A DNA stretch of 64,000 bases from Prunus persica (GCF_000346465.2 NC_034016.1:8650611-8714610), one strand, 5' to 3'. Shown: positions 1-12,511, counted from the first letter of the stretch. Translations and numbers: made by a program. The notes: generated from the sequence alone by a model not told the origin.

Positions 1-845
1 AAGGCCGCAAGATATACATACAACGACGACAACTAAAATTTTACGCCGTTAAATATAATTTACACGACAAGAAAAAATATGACGTCTTTAAATACATGAG
101 AAGACGACGTTATTGAAATATACTACGTCTCTTATTTACAAACAACCGTCGTGAAATAAATTTTCCACTTCGATTTTTCTAAAAAAGATGACGTGGAAAT
201 AGTTGTCAGTGTCATTATTTACGACGTATGTATTTATACAGTTGACGTTGAAATGCGAAACAACGTCGGTGGCATTTATATAGTCGACGTTGTATTTATA
301 TCTATCATCATTACTCACGACGCACTTAATAATATAGATGACGTTGAACTTCTAAACAACGTCGGTTCCAAATAAATGAGAGCCGTATTACAGAACATAT
401 AGACGGCGTTGATTATGATGAGAGCCGTATTACAAATAACGTCGTTTAATTGTTATTAGACGGCGGTTATAATGAATTTCCGTCGGAATTCATTTCGTTC
501 CTCTTCGTTTATAAAAGAACTTGCGACGTGGAAAATGTATGATGACGTCGTATTTTTTAACGTTCAGATTATATATCTCGTTTTTTAGACGTCGGTATTA
601 TGGGATTGGAGTCGTGTTATTTTGAATTACATGGCGGTTCTTAATCCTTCCCCGACGTGATATCCTGAATAATTGCTTCACAATTGCGTCGTGGTTCTTC
701 ATTGTTACGTTGCTTTAAGACGTCGGTAAATATGCTGAATAACTGGTTCACAATAACGTCGTGTTTTATTTGAACGTAGAAAGTTAAGAAATCACATTAC
801 AATATATTACAAAATTAATGTCATACACTGCCAATTACATAAGCA
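1..845. repeat. CACTA non-coding region with CGTCGT/ACGACG micro-repeats
   Basis: About 790 bp with no supportable gene. Many copies of CGTCGT, ACGACG, GACGTCG and GACGTGG occur in both orientations. Such short motifs in CACTA subterminal regions are typically transposase-binding sites; that role here is inference. The two short ORFs at 136-375 lie wholly in this repeat and are not genes. Confidence 0.7.
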
Positions 846-3800
846 TCATTCAATCCATATATCTTCACTCCCATCTCGAATATTTTGACCGCCTAACTCA
901 CCCACCAGTTCATCAAATGTGTCAACATTTGGCATCCCTCTAGTAAATGGCTCACACTCAATTATCACATCACCTAAGACTTCATCACCAATAACATCAT
1001 TATATTCTCTATTAGGCATTGATAACACTACCGACCAACCACGATGCATCGGGTCGTCAACAAAAAATATTTGTTTGACTTGAGAAGCCAAAACAAATTG
1101 GTCATTCCTATGTCCAATTTTACTCAAATCTACAAGGGTAAATCCAAGTTCGTCGACTACAAGACCAGAACTATCTATCCAATCACACCTAAAGACTGGG
1201 ATTGTAAACTTTTGGTAGTCAAGGTCCCAAATTTCTTGAATGACACCATAGAGACCCATATTTGAGAGAATTGGGTTTTTATCCTTGGCACTAGCAACTT
1301 GCATGGTATGTGCAAGTAAATAAACTCCACTATTTTGAGTTGTCCGCACATCATCTTGTGCCTTGATATTGAATTTAATACCTTTAATAAGATAGCTCCT
1401 ATATAATGGCACTGACAAGTTTGGACCAGCTGCTAGCCACCTTAAATTTTCTGATACGCCATGATTGTCTTCCTCAAGTTCACTTTGAACCTGCAAATTA
1501 ATCATATCTTAATTCAATCTAACATATAAATAAGAAGAAAATTAAAAGAGAAATATGTTATTCAACAATATATACCTTGAAGCGTAGCCATTGAATGAAA
1601 GTGCTATTGTGCTTATCCTGCAGCCACTTTGTTCTCTTTCTAAATTTTGGATAAGCAGTCTTGATGTGAATCATATGTTGCCTACATGACACGAAAAATT
1701 CAAGCATTACGGTCCTAAATATAGAAGATAAACATAAGAAATAATTTAAAATGGAAACTTAAAGAATAAAGCTCATACGTACTCGATATAAGGTAGGACT
1801 TCCTCCGTATTCTCCAAGACATATAGATGTGCTTGATTCAACAGGTCCTGATCAACTACGCTCACTGTGCAACCTGATAATGGCTTTGAAAGTCCCATCT
1901 TTTGGCTTGAAGGCACTCCAACTGTACTAACATCAGATAAATGCTGAGTACAACACTCTACCGCTTCTTCAGCTATATACCGCTCAGCAATGCAACCTTC
2001 GGGACGAGTACGATTCTGAACATACCCCTTCAGCACTTTCATATATCTTTCAAACGGATACATCCACCTAAAATATACTGGCCCACATAGACGAACTTCT
2101 CTGACAAGATGTACTACTAGATGAACCATGATATCAAAGAATGAAGGGGGAAAGTACTTCTCAAGCAAACACAGAGTAACTACTACATCTTCTTCCAACT
2201 TATCTAGCTTGGAAACATCAACAGTCTTTGCACATATAGCATTGAAGAAGAAGCACAAACGAGTTATTGCATACCTTGCAGGCTTCTCCAAAACAGAACG
2301 AATTGCCACAGGGAGCAATTGTTGCATTAAGGTATGACAATCATGTGATTTAAGGCCAAGAAGTCTTGAATCTTGTAAAGATACAAGATTTTTAATATTT
2401 GAAGAATAACCTTCAGGGACCTTCATACCATAGAAAGAATTGCAAACCTCTCTCTTCTCTGCTCTTGACAAATTCCAAGGCCCAGGAGGCAAACGAGTAC
2501 GTCTTTCTCCATACTCGGGTTGCAAATCAGTTTTGACCCCCATGTTCAATAAATCTAATCGAGCAGCAATCCCATCTTTATTTTTTCCAGGGATCTCCAG
2601 CAATGTACCAATGATACTATCGCAAACATTCTTCTCAATGTGCATAACATCTAGGGCATGCCTCACAGGAAGGTATTTCCAATACTCGAGATCAAAGAAT
2701 ATTGATTTCTTCTTCCAACAAACTCTGTCACCATTTTCAACCATATGCAGCACTTCTTCTCCGGTTAATGGCTCGGGAGGTATGCCATATTCAGGTTTCC
2801 CATTAACAGCTGCACGTTGCCTCCTATATGGATGATTGATTGGTAACCATTTTCTATGCCCAATGTAACAAATTTTGTGGCCATTTTTCAACCTGTGACT
2901 AGGTGTATCATCGCCGCATATTGGACAAGCTTTATATCCTTTAACAACACAACCAGATAAGTTTCCATAGGCGGGGAAATCATTAATTGTCCACATTAAT
3001 GCAGCTCTGAGTGTAAAGTATTCTCCATTATGTGCATCATACACTCCTCTAATCCCATCCCACAAAGATTTTAAATCATCAATCAAAGGCTCCAAGTAGA
3101 CGTCTATATCATTTCCGGGTTGTTTAGGACCGGAAATCAATAAGGTTAACATCATGAACTTTCGTTTCATGCACAGCCATGGAGGGAGATTATATGTAAC
3201 TAAGATAACCGGCCAACAACTATATCTGCTACTTAAAGAACTGTGGGGATTGAATCCATCAGATGAAAGAGCCAATCTCAAGTTTCTCGGCTCATTACCA
3301 AACTCAGGCCATTTATCATCAAGAAGTTTCCAAGACGGGGAATCCGCCGGATGAGACATCTGACCGTCAATTGATTTTCTAGCAGCATGCCACCAAGTCA
3401 AACTCTTAGCTGTCTCATGTGATTGAAACATCCTTTTAAACCTTGGAATTGGGGGAAAATAACACACCACCTTCGCTGGCACACCCTCTTTCAAGATTGA
3501 ATCTTTGCCTTCCTTCCACCTTGAGATACCACAAGTAGGACAATTAGTTGAATCCTCATACTCCTTCCTATACAAGATGCAATCATTGGGGCATGCGTGC
3601 ATTTTCTCATAACTCAGCCCCAATGCACACAAAGTCTTTTTAGCCTCATACATGGAGGTTGGTATTGTATTTCCTTCTGAAAGCAAATCGCCTTGAAGTA
3701 TCAATAATTCTGTAAAACAGACATCACTCATCCCATGTTTTGCCTTCAAATTATACAACTTCACTAATGCCGATAACTTCGTGTACTTTCTACAACCAGG

Positions 3801-4205
3801 GTACACTGGTTGATCTCCATCCCCAATCACATTGGCAAACTCATACGGATCCGAACCAAAATCACCAAAATCATTATCATCCATATCAATTTCTTCAGAC
3901 ACAAAACTGTACCTACTATGGCCATCATCTTCTTCAACATTTCTACTAGCATTAGTAGTTGCTTCCCAAGGTTCTCCGTGAAATGTCCAATTCTTATAGC
4001 TTTGGTCAATTCCATTAAAGTATAAGTGATCCCTTATAATTCCAACCCCAAACAACTTCAAATTAACACATTTAACACATGGACAACGGATATGTGTTGT
4101 AGTTAGAAGATTTTCTACAGCAAAGTTCAAAAATGCTTCCACCCCAAATTCATATGCCTTCGATCTTCTATCCGAGTGCATCCATGACTTATCGATCTCC
4201 GACAC
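846..4205 (-). CDS. TNP2-type CACTA transposase, three exons, start codon apparently lost
   Basis: This is the catalytic transposase of the CACTA element. I infer exons 4205-1783, 1681-1576 and 1490-846. The donors (GTACGT, GTATAT) and AG acceptors join in frame, giving about 1,050 codons with no internal stop. Domains in order: an N-terminal Transpos_assoc segment (DKSWMHSDRRS, CPC and CVNC cysteines), a Transposase_21 core (SSDGFNPHSS, then GNDIDVYLEPLIDDL and CPICGDD), a DUF4218-like segment (FPPSFFDIMVHLVVHL, ERYMKVLKGYV), and a C-terminal DUF4216 (YGVIQEIWDLDYQKF, GFTLVDL). The family normally starts Met-Asp-Lys-Ser-Trp. Here the codon before Asp is ATC (4194-4196), so the nearest in-frame ATG is at 4181. 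A splice donor near 4826 (CCT then GTAAGT) suggests a non-coding first exon at about 4827-4910. Otherwise the gene looks intact. Confidence 0.88.
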
Positions 4206-6177
4206 TATAACCTATTATCTATAATAAAGTGAAAATACAGGCAATGACCATCACTATAGCAGATTATACAATGATCTAATCGCAAGTAATACACAACAGA
4301 GACGACGGGTTTTAAACAAAAACAGACGTATTTGGCATATATAGACGACGGATTTTCAACAGACGTCGTCTATTATAAGTAATACAAACGACGGTTTATG
4401 AAAAAACCGTCGTGTATAAGTAATACAACGACGGTAGTTTAAAAACACCGTCGTGTAATCGTCGTCGTATGCCTTAAAATTCGTCGTGTCTCAGTTTATT
4501 TTCAAGAACACAAAACCCATTAAGAACACAACATATATATGAAACCAAGCAAGAAACCAACATATACATTAAACCAAGCATGAAAACAATAAATCCATTC
4601 CCAATTCAACATAACATAGGGTGATTAAAAGATACGACAAAATTAAATCCATTCCCAAGTACACCTTTATTTGATCTTGTCATGAACCCATTAAACAGAA
4701 AATCCATGAACCCATACCTATAAGCACATTATTAACAGATCGCAAAGCATACACATAAAACCCTTTAACAAAACAACCTAATATCATTCAATGAATTTAC
4801 AAGGGGAAGATAGGGTTTGTACTTACAGGTTGGACGAGCTCAAAGATTCGACGGAGCCTGGAGAGTGCAACTTTTAATTAGAGCAGAAGTGAGAGAGCGA
4901 AATGTTATGTCGCGCGAAATCTGAAAATTTTAGGTTTCAGGGTTCGAAGTATAAGAATAAGAGCCAAATCTAAAAAAATTTAGGTCGCGCGAAAATTTTT
5001 AGAGTTCGCGCGTTTTAAAACGTCGAAAGAAAAACCAAGGCGAAAGTTCTACACGTACCGACGTAAATTTAATATTCCACGACGGAAACTTCATTTTTCG
5101 GATTAAGAACGTAAGGCCGTTCATTTTGAAGCTTCATTTTTCGGATTAATTTTAAATTAATTTTGAATTTTTTATATAACGACGACTGAAAAACCACGTC
5201 GGTGTTAAGAAATTAAAGACGTTGTAAATTATATAAACCGACTTACATATTAAAATGACGTCGTTTAAAGCGTAAACCATGTCGTATGTTTTTCTGTACG
5301 ATGTAAAATATGTATTCCACGACGCAACCACCGTCGTTAAAAATTAATACCCTAAACCCATAAAACTAAATTATACAATTTAAAAAATTAAGTTTATAAA
5401 AGGTTTTATGGTTTTAAAGCCTAACATATACCCTAGACTACCCAAAAATTATACTTTAAAAATAAACCCCAATAAATAACAACCCTAATCTCTAAACCCT
5501 AGACTCTAAACCCTAAACCATAAAACTAGAAGTGATTTTATGACTCATCAAAACAATTTTGTTTTGGATGGTCATTTTAAATTTTTGTTATTAAAAATGA
5601 ATTTTTTCAAGGTTTATGTGGAAGAAAATATATCAATGACTTCATAGGAGTTGACTTTTCAATTTTCTGATTTATTTTAAATTTATTTTGAATATTTTGA
5701 TATAAAAATAATAAAATATTCTTACCACAACAACAAACCACGTCGGTGTTAATAAATTGTAGACGTTGTAAATTTTAATAGACTACTAAGTCGTTAAAAT
5801 GACGTTGTTAAAATGAGAAACCATGGCGGCTATTTAACTATATGACGTAAAATATATATATCAACGACTTAACCGCTGTCGTTACATAAACGTCGTCGAT
5901 GATACCCTGAACCCTTAAGAAATTGAAGATGTTGTAAACCATAAACGACTCAATTGTTCAAAGAACGTCGTCTAACTATATTTTTACGTCGTATTTGTTT
6001 AAAACACGAAACAACAAAATACGACGGTTTTTGACTTTATTAGGTCGTTGGAAAAGTATTACACGTCGGTTAAGCAATTTGTATGTTTGTTTTTTTTTTA
6101 ATTTAAGAAAACCTCAACAAATTTTTACATTACATATTATAGAGAAAATTTGTACATTATACATAAATATCAAGTGT
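4206..6177. other. CACTA internal non-coding region, probable TNP2 5' UTR intron and repeats
   Basis: No supported coding sequence. 4290-4490, 5040-5340 and 5740-6070 are dense in ACGACGG/CGTCGT motifs. On the minus strand, 4827-4910 looks like a leader exon ending CCAACCT before GTAAGTAC, which would be the TNP2 first exon. 5330-5530 holds AT-rich DNA with a few CCCTAAA-like words. The next gene (6178-9431) is also on the minus strand, so this stretch also holds its downstream flank. Confidence 0.55.
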
Positions 6178-9100
6178 TCAATAATTGCCCTGTTTAATAA
6201 TTTGGAAAACAAACTCTGCCCATTCATTCCGGACTTCATCAATGGCTTCTTGGGGGTATGAAGCTTCCTGGTTTCCCTTGGCATACTGCATAAACAATGA
6301 CTATTAGGGTTTATAAATAAAAAGAAATTCAATCACAGACGACGATATTTTTCATAACCGACGTAGTATATCCATTCAACGACGTTAATTTTACATGACC
6401 GTCGTTGATAATACAAAAAACGACGTGAAATGTATGAAGGTAATTTCTTCTTACCTTATTCTCAAACCCCAAGGAAGGATCCATGATGATGTCCCTCATG
6501 AAGCGCATCACATAATACCCGCATTCGACATTGCTGGGTTGCTTTGGTGTGCCTGAGAGAGTTTTCCAAATTACATTTTTACGTCCTGCTCGGCCTATGT
6601 GGGTATTATATATTTTTAAAGCACTGTTCACGATGTTTTTCGCCTCTTCGTCGACCACACGATGACCTGGCAGAGGATCCAGAAAATAGACGGTCTCCTT
6701 CTTTGCTCTTACAATCAGCAAGATCCAATGACGGCTGCACAAAATTAATATAAAAACGACGGTTATTTACAAAAACGACGTATTATAGTATTTCACACGA
6801 CGAAATAAAGTAGATATATTGGCTTGTTTCAAAACATCGTGTAAGTACCTAAATACATAAAATAATATAAACAAGTCAGCAAAAACAAACACGACGGTTA
6901 TGTATAAAAAAACGACGTATTATAATATTTCACACGACGTACTGAAATAGATAAGGACGTTATAATATATTTATCACGACGGTAGTTAGTTAAGACGACG
7001 TGGTTAGTTAGTTAAGACGACGCAATATATAAACCAACGAGTTATTATCTTAGAAGTACAAACCTCATATATACAGCCAATACAGTAGCTCCAATTTCTT
7101 CCATGCCTGCAAATTGTGTAATATCTTCAGGCAGGAGGAAGGTATCGCGCTCACCACCAAACACCTCCTTATCAATTGTAAATTGGAGTGTCTTATCCTC
7201 AGGCAGGAGTGTCGTTTCCACAAAACGACAAAGGGTTTTTAAAGAAGATGGCGCCTCCATATTTGAATAAGCACCAACTTCAATAACCTGTTTAAAGAAA
7301 TAAAAAAAATGACGTGGTAATTCAATAAAGACGACGGTTTAAGGAATAAAACGTCGTCTTAAAAGGATTTAAACGACGGTGAAAAAACTGTCGTGGTAAT
7401 TCAATAAAGACGACGGTTTTATTAATAAAGCGTCGTCTGAAACCATTTAAACGACGGTGCAAAAACCGTCGTTTAAATATTTTATTACGTCTTAAAAAAA
7501 GTCCGCCGTCTAAGTTTTAAACAAACGACGGATTAAATAAAAATATCGACGTCTGAAATTTTGAAAAACAAATAAAAAAGGCAAAGTTATGTGAACATAC
7601 CTTGTCGTCATGCTTTTCTTCATCTTCTTTCTCCTTTTCTTCTTCCTTCTCTTCATCTCTTTTTTCTTCTTCCTTCTCTTCATCTGGCTGATGTTTCCCC
7701 ATTTTGGCAGTATCATCCTCCAAATGTAGGGATCTCACATCACCTCCAGAGCAGCTAGCTTTGTCAGACATTGGATTTTTGGGGCTTTGGCTAATTCTTG
7801 GTTTAAGCATGCTTGGATCAAAATTGGGAATTAATTGGGAAAGCTGACTCAGGAAATGCTCCCTCTCAGCCTCTACCAATTGTTTTGTCCTAGCCTCCAT
7901 CCTTAAGGCCTCTTCCCTTGCCTTAGCCTCCATCTTTTTAGTCTCTTCTTGAAGGAGAACTCTTAAACTGTCCTTCAAACGGTCGTCAAAGCTCACCCTC
8001 TGTGGTTTGGGCAAATTGAAATATTGCCTTGGGGAAACACCAGCACCAACTCCCTCAGTCTGCCTGGATGCTCGGGGCCCAAAGCCATGGTCAGCACATC
8101 ATTGCTGCCATCTACTCTGACTTTGCCTTCCGAGACTTGTTTCTGCAATTCATCCTAAAAAAAGATAAACAAAAAAACACACGACGGTTATTTATGTACA
8201 AACGACGTATTATATAATTTCACACGACGCAATAACGTATAAACCGACGTTATTATAACTTATCACGACGGTAGTTATACCGACGTGGTTATTTATTTAA
8301 AACGACGAAATGAATAAACAACCGACGTCTTATGCTATAATTAAAGAAAACAGAGTAGTGATTCCTATTTAGACCGTTAACGACGTTTTTAAAAAAGTTT
8401 CGACGTGGTAATATCATTCACACGACGCGAAAATGAACCACCGACGTCTTATGCTATAATTACAGAAAATTAGTAGTGATTCCTATTTAGACCTTTAACG
8501 ACGTTTTTAAAAACTTTTCGACGTGGTAATATCATTCACACGACGAAAAATATAACATACGACGTAATAAGAATAATTCACAGTTTAATAAAAATTTAAA
8601 ACAGAGTGATAGTAGGCTTACAATTAATTTTGCTTTCTCTGCCACCTTTGGATCAGGGATGTTACCATGTTTGTCCTGTCTAGCTCTCTTCCATAAGGTA
8701 GATCGATCAATTTCTACCCCAGGCATGGTTTCCTCCAATTGATCCTCCAATCCAGCATATCCTTTTCGAGACAATCGATGATTGTACTCGAGTTTCTCCC
8801 TAATCTGTGCATGTTGAGAATGCACAGACTCAAAATCTTTGGATAGCCTTGAAGCTACAAAGGCATCCCATTGTGCTTTCTCTATGAATTTATATGTTTC
8901 AGGGGGTTGGCTTAATTTCTCCCTGTCATTGGTGTATGGAAGGATATAATGCCTCGTTAGTGTAGACTTGAAATCCTTCCATTTCTTGGAAGCAGAAGCT
9001 AAAACAGAGGTCTTGCCCCCTTGGCCTATGACAAAAGCCATGTCAACTGCTTCCCAAATCTGCTCCTTTATATCCTTGGGGATTTGGGACCATTTCTTGT

Positions 9101-9431
9101 CCACAAGTGGGATCCTGGAGCGTGCCAACACACCAATATACGACTGCATCTCAATATGTGCTTGGCCAACACCTTTCCCCCTTTTATTGTACTCAACAAT
9201 TGGCCTCAGTTTCTGAAGCTTTCTCTTCACAACACGAGGCATTGTGCTCATACCTCGACCAATCTTTGAATCATCAGAGATTGTTGTCTGGCTGGTTTGT
9301 TCTGTCTCAGCAGATGATGAAGCAAACTTCATCTTCTTCGAAGACTTCATCTCCTTCGAAGACTTGTCTTGAGGAGCTACCATTCCAAGCTTCTTGGAGC
9401 CAGAATCCTTAGTTTGTTGTTGAGAAACCAT
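6178..9431 (-). pseudogene. Transposase_24 / Ulp1 (C48) protease fusion gene of CACTA copy 1, one frameshift
   Basis: Second gene of the CACTA element. I infer five exons: 9431-8622, 8154-7601, 7287-7064, 6734-6455 and 6285-6178, each with GT..AG borders and compatible phases. Exon 1 carries a Transposase_24 (Ptta/En/Spm) domain (GQAHIEMQSYIGVLARSR, KRARQDKHGNIPDPK). Exon 2 has a Lys/Glu-rich coiled tract. Exons 4-5 are a Ulp1-like cysteine protease: RHWILLIV supplies His, FLDPLPG supplies Asp, NVECGYYVMRFM supplies Cys. The exon total is 1,976 nt, one short of a multiple of three, and a single-base deletion is visible in exon 2 near 8052-8055, where the frame changes between ALGPEHPGR and VGAGVSPRQYFNL. 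I therefore call it a near-intact pseudogene. The reading seen upstream of the ATG at 9431 follows an intron acceptor (CTTGCAG) and starts with TTG. Confidence 0.82.
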
Positions 9432-11054
9432 TTTAACAGACAAAACTGCAAGTGAAAATATTTCAGAAAAACATTAAGAACACAAACGACGGTATTAAAA
9501 AAATACGACGTATGATATGATTTTAGACGACGCAATGAAATAATCTCAGACGTAATAAATGTTTAAAACCATTATTTATATAACGTCGTGGTATATATGT
9601 TCACACGACGTCAATAGTAATACACCGTCGTGGTAAACTATTATTTATATAACGTCGTGGTATTTATGTTCATACGACGTCAATAGTAATACACCGTCGT
9701 GGTATTAACATTCACACGACGTAAAACAATAAGATATTTTGTCGTCTATATTAGATACCAACCCTAGTTTCTTTTTCTTTATATTTTATCAAATAAGGGA
9801 AAAACAAAAACCATTGTTCAGAGAAATCAAACCTGCAATTAAACAAGCATATAAAAAAAGACTATTATTTTAAAAACAACTTTGTCAATTTTCAGACGAC
9901 GCTAGAACAACTGACGAACCGTCGTGGTCTACCGTCGTCTTATTTAGTTGATGTAGTTGTCTTCAAAGTTGGAAACTTTCTCTCTTTGTCTGTATATTTT
10001 ATCAAACTTGGAAAGAAGTAAAATGATTTTGGCCAGAAAAAAGGTAAAAAGATTTTTCAAACAAAAAACGTATGAGCATGCAAAACAGTAACCAAAATAG
10101 TGAAAATGAAAGCTTACCTTTTGCGTGCAATGAAAGCAAGAGGAAGATGATCGATGTTTAAGTTCAGAGAAACTCTGACAATGCTCTGACAAGGAAAAAA
10201 GACGAAAAGGTTTCTCTGGGAGATTGAAATTTTTAATCGGGTTTGGCATTTCAACGAAATCTTTCAGAATTTGATTTCACAGTGCATGTGTAAGTCGAAA
10301 AGTTGCTTACATATAAAACCATTTCAAAAAAATAATACGGCGGTTACATTTAACTACGTCGTTTTTAACTAACACGACGCAATATTTTTCGTTCGACGTG
10401 GAATCATTTCATTTAACGTCGTTAGGTTTAATATAACCGACGTGGATTTTAATTTTTAAATTATGAATATAATTTTTTTTTCCGTGACCTTTCAGTTTAT
10501 TTTTCAATTACAGTGCGTTATAAATAGAGTTTTTTTTCCGGAGGAAATTTAAAACGAAGGAAATTAATATTCTGCAATATGTAAAGTTTCTTTTTTGGAT
10601 GACAGATTTAAATAAAATAAGAATATAAAAACAACAAATGTGTAAGTCAAGTAGACGAAAAGTTGCTTACATATAAAACCATTTCAAAAAAATAATACGG
10701 CGGTTACATATAACTACGACGTATAAATTACAAAATACGACGGTACATTTAACTTCGGACGTGGTAAATAAATACGACAGTAGTTTGTAGGTACCGTCGT
10801 AGTAAACTCAAAAATTAAAGTACATAAGTAATAACTCGCGTCATGGTAGATTATTTAACACGTCGTTTTTATTAATTTACCGACGTGGATTTTTGTAATA
10901 TACGTCGATCATACCGACGTTGATTTTACAATTTAAACGGCGGTTGTTTTGTAAGGACCGCCGTTGGTTTTAAAAATTTATTCTATAAATTTGTCGCTTT
11001 CATTCATTTTCGGTTTACATTTAAGGTTCCAAGTTCTTCCTCTCTTACTCGCAT
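9432..11054. other. CACTA leader region upstream of the Transposase_24/Ulp1 gene
   Basis: On the minus strand this holds probable untranslated leader exons. A donor AAAAG then GTAAGC lies near 10116 and an acceptor TTGCAG near 9834. A 44-codon reading from ATG 10249 (MPNPIKNF) runs to that donor, but copy 2 lacks this ATG, so I do not call it a gene. CGTCGT-type repeats fill 9480-9740, 9895-9940 and 10335-10960. 10300-10500 and 10640-10760 are partly repeats of each other. Confidence 0.5.
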
Positions 11055-11424
11055 CAAATATATGTCCACAAGAAGAAGCTTGTCAACTAGCCTTCTCACT
11101 TCCTTGATCAAGCCTGATAGGACACTTAGTGCTTCTGAATACTCCTTGCTTTCCATCAAAAGAGATGCAAGCCTGGCCTCCACTCGCTGTCGAAGGAAAG
11201 TTCGCTTCTCAGGGAAATCTGAAGATCAGATGTGCCTGATCCTCTGCTTGATTTTCTTGCCTAAGAAGATCCGTCGGATTTGTGATAGCCTCTTCCTTTA
11301 TCCGTAGAGCTTCAGAAGAAGAAGATGGGTTTCAAGAATGCGATAAAGAATAGAAATGGCTTCAGATGGCCTCTAAAGCATGAGCAATTGAATCAGTAGT
11401 TTCTGGGAGATATGATGAAGACAT
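11055..11424 (-). pseudogene. RPN6: Captured 5' fragment of RPN6/PSMD11 (26S proteasome lid subunit) in CACTA copy 1
   Basis: RPN6 is a PCI-domain scaffold subunit of the 19S regulatory particle. On the minus strand from ATG 11424 the sequence reads MSSSYLPETTDSIAHALEA, the RPN6 N-terminus. It continues in broken frames through EAISILYRILE, SSSSEALRIKEEAIT, LLRQENQAED, GTSDLQISL, EKRTFLRQRVEARLASLL and KEYSEALSVLSGLIKEVRR to KLLLVDI. Pieces of the real protein are missing between LRQENQAED and GTSDLQ and again before EKRTF, and there are frameshifts. It is therefore a processed-looking, rearranged gene fragment (transduplication), not a working gene. CGTCGT repeats flank both sides and are absent within it. 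The same capture is at 57425-57834. I recognise the protein from knowledge of RPN6; no search was run. Confidence 0.86.
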
Positions 11425-12511
11425 TGTCAATGCTTTGAACTACACAAGTCCTGCAGAAAGATATGTTAAAGAAACTGAAACAACGGTGGTTTTCTGTTCT
11501 ACCGTCGTCTTTTCTCGTCGTCTATATTAAGTTAAGATGGCGGTAGATTTATAATTACCGACGTAGATTATTTTGTTAAACGTCGTTAAGTGTACTACAA
11601 CCGACGTGGATTTTAATTTTAAATTATAAATAGAGTTTTTTTTCCCGTATTCTTTCAGTTTTAGTTTTCAATTCCAAAGCGTGATAAATAGATTTTTCTT
11701 TCCCGAGGAAATTTAAAATGAGGGAAATTAATGTTCTAGAATTTGTAAACTAACACGACGCAATATTTGCAAATCTGTGTCATCTGTTAAGATTATGATG
11801 TGGAACAGAGTTCCATCTGGTAAGATTTCGTAACCCTTGGGATCTCAGACAAATCTGATTATGTCGGCGGTGTTCTATATAAACCGTCGTGGTTATTTCA
11901 ATTCTTGTCATTAAGTAGATCTACCGCCGTAGGATAAGAAAATCAAAGAAAAAAATTGTTAACAAAAATTCTTATTAAGACGACCGTTAAAATTAAAGGT
12001 ACGACGTATAAAATGAATAAATACGACGATAAATTTTATTGTACGATTTAAAGATAACGTCGTAGAACTATACGAGAATGACGTCGATATATTTATATTT
12101 TCCGTCGTTGTAAATTAATTTAATACGGCGATATTTTATATTTTAAAGCCGTGGATTTGTTTGTAATTATACGGCGTCTTATACGAAAACCTCGTCGTGT
12201 TATTTTATGAGTAAAAACGGCAGTTTTTATTGAAATCGTCGTCTTTACTTTCTACGTCGGTCGATTCATAACTTCTGCCGTTCTTTGTTGGCATTGATTT
12301 TACACTGCGGAAATCTGTTTCAAATAGACGTCGGTTGTTTAATTATGTACGTCGTTATTTTTGAACAGCCATTTGAAACTCCATTTTTTAGTTGTCTAAG
12401 GTTGTATTACACGACGGTGTTTTTAGAACCGTCGTCTTTTTATAAACCACGACGGTTTTCACTTAGACCGTCGTTGTTTTCGGGTCGTCTTTTTCACTTT
12501 TTGTAGTAGTG
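11425..12511. repeat. Right subterminal region and terminus of CACTA copy 1
   Basis: The non-coding right arm is rich in ACGACGGT/ACCGTCGT words, often as inverted pairs (for example 12411-12480). It ends with the terminal inverted repeat at 12483-12511, which reads CACTACTACAAAAAGTG from the outside. 11765-11880 lacks the repeats and also occurs in copy 2 (58790-58880), so it may be another captured segment; I cannot identify it. The short reading 12285-12506 is chance. Confidence 0.8.

Larger units (their letters stand above)
1..12511 (-). mobile_element. CACTA (En/Spm) DNA transposon, copy 1, left end outside window
   Basis: The right end is seen directly at 12511: read on the minus strand it begins CACTACTACAAAAAGTG, the terminal sequence of CACTA elements. 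The same end occurs at 59530. The element holds a TNP2-type transposase gene (846-4205) and a Transposase_24/Ulp1 gene (6178-9431), both minus strand, the usual two-gene content of plant CACTA elements. Non-coding parts, introns included, are packed with short CGTCGT/ACGACG repeats. It ends 8 bp inside the LTR end of gypsy copy A (TTCCCACA follows), so it probably inserted into that LTR. The expected 3-bp target duplication would be TTC, but the left flank is not in the window. Length is at least 12.5 kb. Confidence 0.93.

Noticed and set aside
1..800. Regularly recurring short CGTCGT repeats, considered as a CRISPR-like or satellite array
   Set aside because: Units are 6-10 bp, irregularly spaced and in both orientations, in a plant CACTA element. 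Neither a CRISPR nor a tandem satellite.
2440..2835. 131-codon plus-strand ORF
   Set aside because: Antisense shadow of the TNP2 transposase exon.
5330..5530. CCCTAAA-like words suggesting interstitial telomere repeats
   Set aside because: Only a few scattered, degenerate words inside AT-rich CACTA spacer, with no array.
7510..7716. Lys-rich minus-strand ORF
   Set aside because: Out-of-frame reading of the Glu/Lys tract in exon 2 of the Transposase_24/Ulp1 gene.
9944..10249. 101-codon ORF (MPNPIKNF...) as a possible gene
   Set aside because: It contains splice-like borders and lacks its ATG in CACTA copy 2; more likely untranslated leader.
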